64,000 nucleotides of DNA, from the NCBI RefSeq assembly GCF_001649575.2, contig NC_051433.1, positions 15,001,044-15,065,043 of the forward strand, read 5' to 3'. The position numbers and the translations under genes are program-made. The notes under the pieces are model-generated. The model worked only from the letters and a program-made list of their open reading frames with translations. It did not search any database and was not told the origin of the DNA. Numbering within the stretch: position 1 is the stretch's first letter; every line of letters begins with the position of its first letter. Source of the stretch: Kryptolebias marmoratus (Eukaryota > Chordata > Actinopteri > Cyprinodontiformes > Rivulidae). This document shows, piece after piece, positions 1-12,700 of this stretch.

Positions 1-357
1 TCTACAATTAGCCAGGATGACCAGCGAGTCCGAGATTACTGAGGCTGTTAGGATGTGTTAAACCATCCTCATTAACTCATCACCAGAGTTAGCTGACTTC
101 AGATGCAGGCAGATCATGTATGGGATCCATTTAGTGCCGTAAGTGTTTGCATTAAGGTTTAAAATAAAAATAATTTTAGATGAGTTATTGTAAAACTACT
201 AAACCTCACCTGAACCAAAAGTATTTGACTTTTTAGGTGTAACACAAGTTTATATGCACATTTGTTTGAGCTCAAACATTTATTCGATCAGGAAAAATAA
301 ATATTTATCCATTACACCCTATAGATAAATCCCTGTGGATGCCAGGTTCTCACATAC

Positions 358-1071
358 CAGCCATCAGGAGAGCCGCCACGACGTCACTGCGGCCGGTCAT
401 GGTGGCTTTGATGAGGGCTGTGAACCCTCTGCAGTCCTTCATTTCCGTGTTTATGCCGGGGTAGTAGTTCAGCAGGTACATCACAGTGTTGATATGACCT
501 GCGGGAAGAACACAGCGTTCGCCGCCTCATTCTTAAAGGATCCGTACAGCACACCTGTTAGATTTCACCAGGCAACTCACCTGCTTGAGACGCAATCATC
601 AGCGCTGTGTTGCCTTCACTGTCCTGGTGATTTATGTCCAAGTAGGGACAGTTGTGAAGCTCGTGAACCATATCCACAAAACCTTTGAAGCACGCCACCA
701 TCAAGCCGTTCTGTTGGTGGCAGTCAGAGATAAAAGTCAACAATTTTGCTGATGTTCAAGCTTAAAACTGTCGCCTGAATAAATAAATAGACAAATGAAA
801 CTCTCACCATGCCGTTGTTGTCCAGCTCCATCACCTCGTCTTTCGTGACCCCCCTGTGCAGAACATTTCTCAGGGAGATGCGGTTGTTGCAGGCACACGC
901 CTGGTAAAGAGTCGACGCGTCGCCCCTGTTAGGTGTCTGCCGTGTGTAGGGTGGAAGCACAGAGTCGTCGGAGAGGATGCTGTCAGCATCGCAGTCCCTT
1001 CCCGGTGAAGCATCATCATCATCATCATCAGGGCCCGAGCACAGGTGAGGGTCCTCCTCATCGGTGGCCAT
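358..1071 (-). CDS. ankrd33: ANKRD33-family ankyrin-repeat protein, 5' coding exons only (partial)
   Basis: Three coding exons are visible on the minus strand: 1071-808 (ATG start, 88 codons), 710-581 and 498-358. All are bounded by AG/GT sites and stay in phase; the last ends one base into a codon, so the gene continues past the left edge. The product starts with an acidic segment containing a run of six Asp (about residues 15-20) encoded by a GAT/ATC triplet repeat. A stretch with LYQAC and NVLHRGVT follows, then ankyrin repeats (GLMVACFKGFVDMV, QDSEGNTALMIASQAGH, GFTALIKATMTGRSDVV). This order matches ANKRD33/ANKRD33B proteins as I recall them. Human ANKRD33 is expressed in photoreceptors and reported as a transcriptional cofactor; this is family knowledge, not visible here. 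Linkage to 12q13-14 genes favours ANKRD33, while the local sequence resembles ANKRD33B, so the paralogue is unresolved. About 178 residues are present. Confidence 0.83.
1012..1030 (-). repeat. Coding trinucleotide repeat (poly-Asp) in ankrd33 exon 1
   Basis: An ATC run on the plus strand reads as GAT codons on the minus strand and gives six consecutive Asp in the acidic N-terminus of the ankyrin-repeat protein. It is a microsatellite inside a reading frame, so length variation would change the protein without breaking the frame. Confidence 0.75.
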
Positions 1072-1206
1072 CCTCAGCCTTTATCTCTTCTGTTCACATC
1101 TGCAAGAACATCACAGATCTGTTTGATGGGATATACAGCAACAAGGTGCAGAATGTTCTCCTTTAGTAAAGCAGTCATAAAAACACAGTTAAATGACAAA
1201 CCTGGC

Positions 1207-1565
1207 ATTTCTTGGAGGAATGCACTTTGCCTGCCACCTTTTGTGCCAAAATGTTAGACTAAGATCATCTTACAGTCTGTTGAGAAACGATGGAGCTGTA
1301 GCAGCTTTGGTCATACCTTAAAATAATGTATTGCACATTCAGAGTATCTGTTGTGAAGGACTCTCAGCTACTACCGCACCGAAGTTTAGACTCAATATTA
1401 GTAACATTGACTGAGTTATTGCCATTTTTTGTGTTTGCTAAGGTTAGTTAGCTGTGGTGGCCATCTTAAATTTGGTTGGCTCTAAAGTTTAATCAGTTGT
1501 AGACCCACATCCAATGATAATTTTCTGAAAGTTTCATTAAAATTTGTCCATAGATTTTGGTAACA
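1207..1565 (+). repeat. Interspersed repeat family A, copy 1
   Basis: This copy begins with a diverged palindromic head (TTCTTGGAGGAATGC). It then runs through the family landmarks: GCCACCTTTTGTGCC, TTAGACTAAGATC, GATGGAGCTGTAGCAG, GGACTCTCAGCTACTAC, TTGGCTCTAAAGTTTAATC and AGTTTCATTAAAATTTGTCC. The same landmarks recur in the same order at 5218, 7126 (reverse), 17765, 20102 and 41958. No coding potential is seen. The class is unknown to me. Confidence 0.75.
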
Positions 1566-2639
1566 GGCGCACACGTCATCACCAGCTGCCAGTAATTACA
1601 CGGAGGGATTCCTGTAACATCTGTGCGAGGCCTCGGATTTGTTGCTCTGAAACATGAAGAGGTTACTTGTTGACAGCTCAGCAAAGAGCAGCAGGACTCA
1701 GGGATTAAAGAGTTGCTGTGAGGCACTGAGGTGTGGCTTCATGAGCTCAGTGAGCCTTTTACTGAGCACTAAGTGGATCAGCATTACCTACGCTGCAGCA
1801 GGGACTAAATGAGGAAAAGCCCACATCACAACAGTCTCGGTCACGTGCGTCTCTGCTCTGATCATTTTTATTGCTTTCTGAATCAAGTGTGAGCTTCTCA
1901 GATCTAATGACACTTGTTTCCTCACTTTTAAACTCCAGGATGAGGTTTAATTTAGGACATCACAGAAAAAGAAGTGTCACAGTCAGATGTTGAACCACCT
2001 TCTGAGACACAACTGCTGCATCTATTATCCTTATAATGCCACCATTATAAGCAAACCAACATATAAATGTACATATGCACATAAAGTATACAAACTTACC
2101 AATAAAGATCAAATCAGGTTAGAGTCGGGCTGCATTTTCATGTAGTTTAGTATTCCCGAGTCACACGTCTGATTGGCTTGAAATGACTTCTGATTTCCTT
2201 CATTATGATTCCAGAGCAGCTGCTGCAGTTTCCTTTTCAGATTTTCGAACCAAAGTTTCCCATTTCCGTCCTACACGCCCACCTGAGAGGAGACGTCTTC
2301 ACAGCGTCTCCACAGGGGCATTGTTTGTGCATCTATGCTTAGCTCATCCCACTTACAGCAGCTTTATAAGAGAGGATTACTTCCCGCTCTGCTCATTTTC
2401 AATGTTTCATTACAATCCCTGTGTTTTTTTCTAACCTATTGGATCCTGATTAGCTTTCTCAAATCTCACAACCCACTTCTGGTCCTTTTCTTTAATTAAT
2501 TAGCTGATTATGTCTTTTGACAGAAGGACTCTAGGTTTTCTCTACATACAGAAGCGTCACAAACCCTGCTGTCAGATAAATGAGAAAGAAAAACTTCATA
2601 AAATAAAAAAAGACATTTTGATCTTTCCAAACTGAATAA
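1566..2639. other. Intergenic DNA without recognised features
   Basis: This AT-rich single-copy-looking sequence lies between ankrd33 and arhgef25. Short open frames occur, but none has a recognisable domain or a splice structure that joins to a gene. It may hold upstream regulatory DNA of either gene; nothing in it proves that. Confidence 0.5.
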
Positions 2640-3240
2640 ATGATCATTTATTTAGGCAATATAGTTACAGTAAAAATGTACACAAAACATGCTGCATTTT
2701 GCAGAAAAATAAAATGAATCCTAGTATAATATATAAAAAAACATGTAAGCAGCTTACAGAAATAGAGTCTAACTAGAAAAATCAGTATTTTCTGTGAAAA
2801 TGCTGGGAGCTAAATGAATGCTGAATTTTCTTGAGAAGCTGAAACTGAGTCGTTGAAGTTAAAACAATCAAAACAAAGGCTAAAATGAGCAAAACAGTAG
2901 CTAAAAGATAAAACCAGCAGAACATTAGCTAAAAGCTACAATTAGCAAAACAGTTAAAAACTAAAACTGGCAAAAACAGTAGCTAAAATCTCTAAATGAA
3001 GCGATGACGCTGAAGATTTCAAAGAGTTCAAAGTTTTAATGCATTTCTATGAGCAAAAAAAGGAAACATTTCCAAAAGTTTTAAAGTTACAAATCCCAGA
3101 AGTCACATAATGTCCTAAACAAGCTGAACATTCTGAGATATGGATGGTTAAAAGTATGCTGAAGTAATTAGGAATCAAAAAAAGTATAAACAGGAAAACA
3201 TTTGTTTGAATGCTGACTCAGCAGGGATGTGTGACTGCTG
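2640..3240 (+). repeat. Interspersed repeat family B, copy 1 (AGCTAAAA minisatellite core)
   Basis: This resembles the block at 22330-23050 in order and content. Shared landmarks are an opening with TATTTTCTGYRAAAATRC, then GCTGAAACTGAGTYG. A degenerate tandem of AGCTAAAAGTAGCAAAACA-like units follows, then an ATGYATTTCTRTG block, and finally an AAGTTACAAA / ACAGGAAAACA tail. No long reading frame or recognised transposase or reverse transcriptase is present, so it is a non-autonomous element or an eroded one. Confidence 0.65.
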
Positions 3241-5217
3241 ACTCAGCAATTACATGTTTAACTGATAAGAAGGTCAAATCCCATCCTAGGCGATCGTTGT
3301 GATCTTTTATTGGATGGAAAGTCTCTGAAAACCAGACTCTGAACCCAGCAGGAAATCTGATCTCACGTCAGAACAGGTGAGGTTGAGTTTCTCAGATTCA
3401 CCACTGGATGGGGATCTCCCAAAGTGTTCGCATGCTGCAGTCTCACACTTGAATGTTTATAATGTGGTCACAGTAAAGTAAAGCAGGTCTCATAAATACT
3501 GAAGACAAAAAGCACAAAGAAGGCTTTAACCTGCAAAGCGCCTTGTGTTCTCAGAGGAGAGCCATGAAGGATTTGGATTCCTGTACATTTACACTCCACA
3601 GACCGAACAGGCATCTGAGGGGCATGGCTGGACCTGTCATGATGGATCGTCCCCCCCCTTCATCCACAGGGGCCTGAGGAGAGATCCCACCGACTTGTTG
3701 TCTTCGTCCAACCAGAGGACGAACGAACAGACCTGCAGGGAATCTTAAATCGTCTTCCCCTACGTCTCAGTCGCAGGTTGGAGGGAGCAGACATTTCTCT
3801 GCAGCCTCATTAACTCACCTGCCTTTGACTTAAAAGGCAAAAAAAAAATTAAAAATAAACATGCACGCATATATAAAGGAAGGAAATCTGGCATCAAATT
3901 AAAGACCAAGAGATGCAACAATAGACCGAGCTCAGGAGGAACAAGAGAGCGAGAATCAAAATGAAGACTTTGGCAAAAGTTCAGGGGAAGGCTGACGGAG
4001 GCAGCGCCGGCAGAGTGAGTGTCTCTGGTCAAAAACTTTAAAAACTTAAAAAATAATCAAAAATCAAGCCTACATATACAGAGTTTATTGGATTTATAAA
4101 TAAATCCATAAATAAATTTGACATCTAAAGCCAAGAGAATTAATATACTGAATGTTTCAACCATCATTTTCTCAGTTTTGTAGATTTTTTTACTCAAATA
4201 ATCATTTGAACCCTTTTTTAAAAAGTTAATTTCTCTAATTTTAATCAGTTTAAATATAAAGAAACTATTTTCATCCTTGCTATTTTAAATAAAAGGATCA
4301 GAATGTCTCCCATTTCTTTTGAAACTGTTTAATTTAATTTGCTTTAATATGCTTTTGTTCTATCTTTGTTTGTTTTATTCAATGGTGTCTTAATTTGTAA
4401 TGTTTTTTATTTTATTTTGTGCTTGGATGGAGACTAAAAATTAAAAAAAGCACAAGTTAAAATTAAATAAATAACCTGAATGAACTCATGTTGTGCAATA
4501 AGCCCAGGACTAGAAAATCTGAAAAGAAGCAGAAAATTTGACTGTTTTGAAGTTTTATTAGTTTTTATTTAAAAATTGGAACATTTTGACTTATCAATAG
4601 ATTAAATGTGACGACCAGATTACTTTTTTCCAGTAATTCTTTAGCGTCAGATCTCAGCGGTTTGAGGATTTGATGTTTTGCAGCCTCCTGTTCAGATTTT
4701 TGCCCTGAGAGAAATTCCTCAACTGAGATAAAAAAAAAAAACAACAAAAAACAAGGAGTGGAGAAAAAAAGTGAAGCAGACTAACATCTAAATCATTATT
4801 TTAAGTCCTGTTTGACACTATGTTCTATCCTGCACGTCTAGAGTAATCTTTTGGGGGGAATTGTTTCTTAGACACAGTTTCTTAACTTCTAAAGTCTTGT
4901 TTGTCCTGTGGAAAAGTTTTCAGACGAGAACAATCGGGACGTCACGGCAGAGTTCACCAGGAAGTCCAGCGTGGCTGCAGGATGTAAAGGTAGGACAGAG
5001 AGTGTGTTTACTGCGCTGACGTCCTCCGTGCGGTCAGAACAACAGCTTTGTTTACTGCTGTCTGCAGCTCTTATGTCACCCAGAGATGTTATACAGAAGA
5101 GCTGAGCTCATGTCATATATTTGTTTAAAAAAGTGCCTTTGTCTTCACACAAAAGCAGGAAAAACACATTTATTTACTCTGTCCTGATGATGAAATATTG
5201 ACTATTTAAAGGCCTTG
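3241..5217. other. Intergenic DNA without recognised features
   Basis: AT-rich sequence with several A-runs. The open frames at 3545-3748 and 3760-4032 show no domain and no partner exons. I see nothing to annotate here. Confidence 0.5.
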
Positions 5218-5830
5218 TGTTCCTTAAAGGAACACATATCTCCCACCACCTTTCATGCCACAGTTTTAGACTAAGATCCCCATCATATGAAGAGAAGAGA
5301 TAGAGCTGCAGCTGTTTTGGTCAAACTTTGTAAATTATGTTATGTTTAATCTGGAGTGATCTGTTAGGGCTTGAAGTATGTGTTGGAGGCGACTCTCAGC
5401 TACACCAGACTGTTGCTAAATATCTGTAAAATTCACTGAGTCACAGACATTTTTGTGTTTGTTAAGGTCGGCCATCTTGATGCCAAATGGTAATGAGTTG
5501 TAGATGTACATACGATACTATGATTACATTTTGAGAGTTTCACTAAAATCTGTCCAGTGGTTCACGCCAATAGGTAATGCCGAAGTTTTTAGCAAAAAAA
5601 GTTGCATAATCTGTAGCACGCAAAGTATGTGTCGTGATGATGCTCAGCTTTGACCACACCAATTTTTAGCTCAGTATCTATCAAAATGACTGAGTTATAG
5701 ATGTTTTTCTATTCGCTTGAGTCACTTAGCTGTGGTGGCCATCTTTAATAGGATTGACTCCAAAAGCTAATCGGTTGCAGATGAACATTATCACCCTTTC
5801 CCCTTCGGCGGTGGGGTGTAATTTTGCACG
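5218..5830 (+). repeat. Interspersed repeat family A, copy 2 (with a second partial unit)
   Basis: The head is a clean palindrome, TGTTCCTTAAAGGAACA. Family landmarks follow (CCACCTTTCATGCC, TTAGACTAAGATC, GATAGAGCTGCAGCTG, CGACTCTCAGCTAC, TTGTAGATGTACAT, GAGAGTTTCACTAAAATC). From about 5640 the central part starts again (GATGCTCAGCTTTGACCAC) and runs to a distal end with AACATTATCACCCTTTCCCC and a small GC-rich hairpin. This suggests two tandem or recombined copies. Confidence 0.75.
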
Positions 5831-7125
5831 CTCATAGTCCCATGTGGCTATAATAATCCCACGTTGTGGAGAGATGGATGTTGTTTAGCAGGGAAGGGTT
5901 TTAAGCGATGAGCTCGGTGGCTATGAAAGAGCATTCTGATGATTTTTATCTGTGTAATCTGTTTTGGGCGGATTGTATATTCATTGTTTTGTTGGTTTTG
6001 CTGTTTGCATGTCTGTGTCCGTTTATCAGATGCTTTAGTACAGACAAACTCTTTTATTTCCGTTGTTGTCCATCTTTGTATTCACGTGTTTCTCCATAAA
6101 TCTGCTCGTCTTTCCCTCCTGGTGGCTGTGAGTTTGAACAGCTGCGCTCAGAAGATCATATTAATACTTAATCTTGGCTTTCAGGTTAAACCTCTCTGCT
6201 TCAGTGGGGTATGTGGGACATTCCTGCATGCTGAGCATTGAAAATGCTCCATTGACTGATTTGAAAAGATGCTTTGATTGCCACTAATAAAACCTGTTTG
6301 GTAGTTGCTCAAACCCCATCCGAGTGACTGCAGCTGCTTTCCTTGAGCCTCACTGAGAGCGCAACAAATAACCATGCAGCATGACTGCCATCATATTTGT
6401 TTTCACTCTTCTGGTTACGAGTCCTTTGGTTCTTTTATTCTCTTTGCCTAAAATACACACGTTTTGAGCTCCTGTTGTGTTTGCACATCTGCATCCGCTT
6501 GCATGCGCGTTTCAGTCTTCAGCTCGCCGGCTGGTTGGAGAGGAAAAAAAAAGAGCAGATGGCACACGGCTCATCAGAAAGTTCTCTAAGATGGAGCCAA
6601 ATGCTGCTGTCTGCCTGCTGCTCTTTATCAGGCAAAATGTCTTTTTTCGTGCCACAACCGTGCTGCTTATTATCGAGCTAATACTTGCCAATGGCATAAA
6701 AGAAAAAAGAGCTCTGTGGACATTTAGTTACAAATCAGAATATTTAAAGGCATAAAAAACTACAAACAAAGCCAGACCAGAAAAACAAAAGAAGTCTTAC
6801 ATTTGAGATTAATATGGATCAAATTTCAGAATTCATTAAAACAAGATGCTGTTGTAATGTTTGTTCAACCTGCTGCTAGTGTGTGTGTGCATGTGTGTGT
6901 GTACCTGTTTTTTTAGGACTTTTTCTGGTACACGTATCCTAATTATTAGGCCCACTGATCCATTTTTAGGACAAACACCCGGTCCTAATAAAGTGGAAGG
7001 CCATTTTTGGATCATGGTTTAGGTTTATGAACTGAGTTTAGGTTAGAGTTAGGAATGTACTGGTAAGGGTTAGTTTTAGGTTAAGTGTCTGGGTTATGCT
7101 ACAGAAATTATAACTGTGTGTGTGT
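5831..7125. other. Intergenic DNA; short (TG)n tract near 6879-6903
   Basis: Several overlapping open frames of about 60-100 codons lie here on both strands (5908-6755). None has a recognisable domain, and they overlap each other in different frames as expected by chance. A short TG-rich microsatellite is present. No gene is called. Confidence 0.5.
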
Positions 7126-7490
7126 TTCTCTGTACTGTTCGCAAAATATCTCATGAACCACTGCGTGTATTTTAGTGAACTTTTCAGAAAGTAATTTTTG
7201 ATGTACAGATGGTCGCCACAGCTAATCAACCTTAGCCTACACCTCAGTGAATTTTACAGACATTGAGCTAAAATTTGACATGGTAGTAGCTGTGAGTCAT
7301 TTACAAAACAAACTCCAAGTTCTAAAAGATCAGGCAAGATAACACAACACTGCAAATAATGTAATTTTCAAGCTCTGACCAACATAACTATAACAACAAA
7401 TCTGAATATAAGATGATCTTAGAGTAAAACTTTGGCATTAAAACGTGGCGGATAATATGCATTACTTTAAGGAATGCTAGGCCTTTAATT
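7126..7490 (-). repeat. Interspersed repeat family A, copy 3 (reverse orientation)
   Basis: Read on the minus strand it begins GCATTCCTTAAAGTAATGC near 7478. It then shows TTAATGCCAAAGTTTTACTC, TAAGATCATC, GACTCACAGCTACTACC, TTTTAGCTCAATGTCTGTAA and TTCATGAGATATTTTGC, the family A order. It is diverged and carries no reading frame. Confidence 0.7.
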
Positions 7491-9200
7491 ACTGTCATAA
7501 ATAAACCAATTTTTTAATTTAAGTTCAGCCTTTTGGTGTCATCTGTCCTTGTGTCAAAAGAAAATGCAGAAAATTCTTTAGATTTTCTTTTTTTTAAAGA
7601 CATTTAGCCTCTTAACCAATAAGTTTCTTCAGTTTTTATCAGAGCTAGTATTCAAGAGGGTTTTGTTTTCTTGTTTTTTTGCATTTGAGATTGATATGGA
7701 CCAAATGTCAGGAATCAGAACTCATTAAAACCAAAGGTCCACCCTCAGGCTTACCCTGTTTTCCATTGTTCCTTTCTGCGCTGCAGAACAGAGTGTAAAA
7801 ATGAAAGCCCCAGACTCATAAAACATCTGCAGAACGGCTCATCATCATCATGCCCTGCAGGACTGGAAGCTCCACAGGAAAAAGATCCAACTGTGGCCCT
7901 TCCTGTAAAATAACGTGTCTGAACAGCGTGGCTCAACCTAACTTCCTGTCTGACAGAACTTCCGGGTATTTGTGCTCTGGCACTATCTCCACCATCTCTT
8001 CCCTGGAGGAAAGGCAGCTCACAGAAACACAGAAATGACTTTGTAACAGCACTTCACATGAGAGTGTCATATGGGGTGTTAACATTTCACGTGAAACCAA
8101 GGTCACAGTGGAAATTCACAGCTTTTTCACAACTGGCACACTAACTCCAAAGAAGTGGCCTAAGTTGAAGTTGGAGGGCAGAGCTGGGAATGGTGAGCTT
8201 TTCTTGTGAAACAAGGTCTGAAATCACAGAGATTAGTCATTGAACAGGTTATTGTTAGCTCTGTCAGTAAATAAAATCACATTAAGTGGTATTTTTATTG
8301 TAATTAAGCTTACATTTTCACCCTTCACACCACAAACTAAAATGATGTCAAAAATTCTGACTGGTTCCAGTTTTTAAACTTTAGCTCTGCGGGATCTATA
8401 TTTTTCTGAGATGTGAGTCTGTTTAATCTCAGTGAAATACTTGGATCATTAACCTGTTCTCATCTTTACTTCTTTGCTATTCCCTGTGCTGAAAATTCAA
8501 AGAAAACCACAAAATCACAACATAAACTGAGAAGATTTCAGTTAGCTCTCTGATAAAGTACCTCGAAGACAAGAAAACACGGCTACGACCAGTGCATTCC
8601 TGCTGAAAATATAAAAAAGATGCACATAAAAGGCAGCAGAAGTTAAAAATAACCTTCATTTTTTATATAAGTTATTTTTCCAGACTCTGCAGTTTAGTTT
8701 AAAAAAAAAAAGAAATCCTTGACTGCAGGCAAGCTGTTGGGTGAAGTTTTCATGGGAAAAAAATAGATATTTTTAAAAAACACTTTTCAAAGTGGAGGTT
8801 TTTCTTCACTGTAAATAACCACAGGCGTAACTGTGTCACATTCACATCACACGATGAATGATTTGAACAATGTTTGCATAAATCGTTATCAGATTTGACT
8901 TGTGCTGGAGGAATAAAATCTGCTTAATCAGCTGCTATTACTGCTGACACCAGCTCCACAGAACCCCAAATCCAAACTAATCTTTTAGGAGGTCCTGCTC
9001 CACTGATCATTTTTGCATGTCCAGAGTTAAAGCAGAAGAAAAAGGGCAGTAATAGGAGTCCTAAACCTTTCCAAGATCACCATCAGTTCTTGTGTTTTAG
9101 GATGAACTCCCTGACGAATCATCTTCCTCATCCATCAAAGAACCATTGGAGGCATCCTGTAGGTCCTGTCTCAAACCAGTCCCATCAGGACCGAACAGAT
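7491..9200. other. Intergenic DNA upstream of arhgef25
   Basis: No exon with a recognisable product is visible. The reading frames at 7751-7936, 7850-8038 and 8477-8659 are short and match nothing I know. Confidence 0.45.
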
Positions 9201-9761
9201 ATTACCAGTAAAATACCACCCACCAGCGTAGAAATGAGAAAACACTGATAGGAAATTCACAGTTACAGAGTTCACATTTTTTGTTAATTTACTGGGAAAG
9301 TGTTTGTAATTCCTCCTGGACAGAGAGCACAGTGAGTAATGTAAAAGAGCTGAAAATAGAGGCTGATTTGGCTGAAGAGAGAGAGAAAGAGAGAGGGGAA
9401 CATAAAAGAGGAGGGGGCTGAAGAGAGAGGGGAGATCGGGAAACAGATGCTGCTGCGGCGGTACAGCATGTTAAATCCTTCTGCTCATCACAGCTCCACT
9501 CCTTTCCTGCCCCTCTGTCGATCCCTCGCTTCCTTTTAATCTCGTCCCGGCACTCTGACCACACAGGGCGGCTCGGGAGTCGAGGGCTCTGATTCATTCC
9601 TGCCGTCTGGCGTCCTGTCATGGGATAGGGACCCCGTTTTTCACTCAGCAGGCTTCTGCTCAGGTTTGGATTATGACCGGGGAGCTGGCTGCACGCCTCC
9701 TCTGGGGACAAGCAAAAGGAGCAGTTTCTGTGCGTGCTGTAGAGTCCACCAGTGGATCACC
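9201..9761 (+). promoter_or_regulatory. arhgef25: Probable arhgef25 promoter / 5' UTR region
   Basis: This stretch lies immediately 5' of the arhgef25 start codon. It contains a purine-rich GAGAGA tract (about 9379-9435) and a locally higher GC content than its surroundings. No TATA box or mapped start site can be defended. The frame open upstream of the ATG (from 9666) is likely untranslated, because human GEFT as I recall it begins MRGGH, matching the ATG at 9762. Confidence 0.4.
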
Positions 9762-12700
9762 ATGAGGGGGGGTCACCACCAGCGAGGGTGTGGGTGTCAG
9801 CACTTGTTCAGAAAAGTTCTCAGCAACTGTGGCTGCTGCTTTGCCCAACGCAGAGGTACGAATTTAAATCTCAGTGTTCACACCTTTATACAGACAATAG
9901 AATCAGGTTGACTTAAAGTTTAATTTACTTTCTTTTTCATTCTACACATTAGGCTTTTGTGACTTTCTGAAAATACTTTTAGAGAGAGACTTTTGTACAG
10001 GATGCACTCAGATTTCCTAACTTTGGATTGACTGGAAAGGTTGCATTCACTGTCATGAAACACAACTAAACCTCTAAATTAGAAATGTTTTCCAGTTATT
10101 CACTGAATCCATTTGTATCTGTTTTCTTTCCTGTCCTTTTCATCGGTGAGATTAATGTCTGCAGCATGAAACAGATGGCACAGTTTAGGTGAAACCTGTC
10201 CTTAGGCGCTTCAGCACGACTGAAACTTATTATTATTACGCTCAGTATATGTTTATTCACTCCTGTTACAGGAATAATTTGAGCTATAAAAAAGTATCCT
10301 GCAGGTGGAGCTCATTTAAAGGGGGCTCTCCGCTTCTTGTTTTGGGAAACCTTTGGCATCCTTTATAGTGGATTATTACAAAAAAAGACCCAAAAACAGT
10401 AAATGAAGAAGAACAGTTTCCATTTATAATTCATAAAAATCTCTCATTTAGGTCATGATTTGGAATTAGTCTTGATTTTTCTTGTGTTTTATTGTGGGTT
10501 TAGGAGGTTTTGTTGTTCAGTTGATTTCAGGTTCTTTGCTTATAATCCAAGTCTTAGTTTGGATTTCTGGTTTTGTCGAGATTTTTCTTGGCTTTTATGT
10601 TGTATCCCTTTCATGGATTTTAGCTATTATGGTCTAGTTTTTCTGTGTATACCTCACTCCCTGATTCATTAGGTTAAAGGAACTCCTTTTATGTTTTTGA
10701 ATTAATTTGCTTCCTGTCTTTTGGCACATAGGTTTTTTGTTTCCAATAGGCTCTCCTGTGGCTTACTGTAATTATCCCCTTGGTGTTTTTGCACAACCAA
10801 GAGTCATTTGTTCTTAGCCAGATTCTTGTCATTGTCTTTGTTCGTCATGTCCTCTAGTTAGTTATGTCCTGTTTTAGTTATGTCAGCTTTCCTGTTTTTG
10901 CAGTGCTTGATTTGTTTTTCTGTAATAAAAGGATCTTTGGTTTTCGCTGCCTGCCTGCTTACTAGTCTGCATGTGGGTCCTTCATAATGACATGTAAGTC
11001 TGCTCCATTTCTTTACTTTTAGCCATTCAGAATCACTCTTACTTAATGTTTTTTAGGCTTTATAGGATCCTTTGTTCACTTAAGTTGTTTGTTCTGCTGC
11101 AACCCCTGATTTCTGGTTTAGTTATAAAGTTTTTGTTGGTTATTGAGCCTGCATTTGGGGCCTTCACACCCACGACACTGCAGGTCTTAATGCTCTATTC
11201 CAGTTTTTGTTACAATTTTTCTTTGCATGGTTTCTCACATTATAATTTCAATGCAACCGCCATCAGACTCCAGCGTTACCAGTCTACTGAATCGATCTGC
11301 ATGCGCAGAAGAAGATGTGAAATCACACGCATTGCGCTGCAATTCTAGAAGTCAGTATGGATGCAAAACATGTCAGCGTGTGTGCATCAGGTCTGACGTT
11401 GCCATGCAATCTAAGCAGATATCATTATTGTCTGCCATGTTTCATCCAGTGTTTACATTTGACCCTGCTGCTTCCTGCCTACTCAGAAATGCAATGTCTG
11501 TCACTCTTCAGTGAGGTAAAAATAGGATGAAATGTGACATGACCGCTTTGAAAAAAATCCAATATGTGTCTGATTTAGTACTGCAAATGAAAGTGACCTG
11601 GGTCTGATTTGAAATAGTTGGATTTATGATGGTCATAAAGCAAATCTAACGTTGCTCTATGTGAGCAAAAAAGTCAGAGCTGAGCTACTTGTGCCTGCAG
11701 AGTGAACGTAGCTGTAGTGTTTGAATAATATCTGACATTTAGTCTGGAAACAAGCAGTTTTTGTTGTTCTGCCGTCATACTAAAGCAAATTAAAGTTAGG
11801 GTCCATCCACACTGGAACCATTTTGGTCAATCTGGAATTTTTTTTTTCTTGTTCACATGAAAACAGCATTTTGGAAGCCACCAAAATGGTTCCTTTTAAA
11901 AGATGTGTTACAGAGTGAAAAAATCTTGAAAACTCCAGTCCTGCGTTTTTGTGTAGACAATCAAAACACAACTTTTGGAAAACAGTGATGTCGTAGCTCC
12001 ACCTATATGTTCTGATGGCGTCCTCCTCCTCTTCTTTTTCTTGTGTTTACGTTTTGCACCGAGCGTGTAAAGCTTTTAGTTGTGCCTCTTTTCCAGACGT
12101 GGGTGTGTTTTCATGGCAGCGTTAGAGCGCCACATACAGGCCTGGGATAGTTACTACAGTGTTTTGGGTCATTTCTGTTTCCGTGTGGATAAAGAGGTTT
12201 CTTGAAACAGAGCTGTGTTTATGACAATGTTTTTAGAAATTACAAAAACAGAGAATGATTTGGAAAACTTTGTCCTTGTGGATAAGGCCTTAGTTGTATC
12301 ATAAATGTGAGATGAACTCCAGATTTTGAGTTTTTCCTTGAAAATGTTCAAATTCAATTCCAATGTTGTTTGGAATTTAAACTCCCAAAGTACGTTGAAT
12401 CCTCATTTCTTACATTTATTTAGTCAAATTTGCCAAACAATAATTAAAAATTAACGATTATATATTTTAAGAATTATTTTCTGACAATAACTGTCTGAAC
12501 TGGAACCAAAATCATCAAATGGTGAATTTTTTCATTTTATGATGTTTTTATAGGGAGTATTAAAGCAGTCCCAGCTGTTTGTGATTTATTTATTTATTTT
12601 TTGCCTTTAGTTTTGTCTTAAGCAAGCGAAATCCTCCTTGATGTGGTTGGGATCAAGTGATTCACTCATCCATCCCAGAATATTCCTCTTTTTTACCTTC

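Noticed and set aside
9289..9711. 140-codon minus-strand open frame
   Set aside because: It lies over the GA-rich arhgef25 5' region; the product is Ser/Leu/Pro-rich from the CT-rich strand and has no domain.
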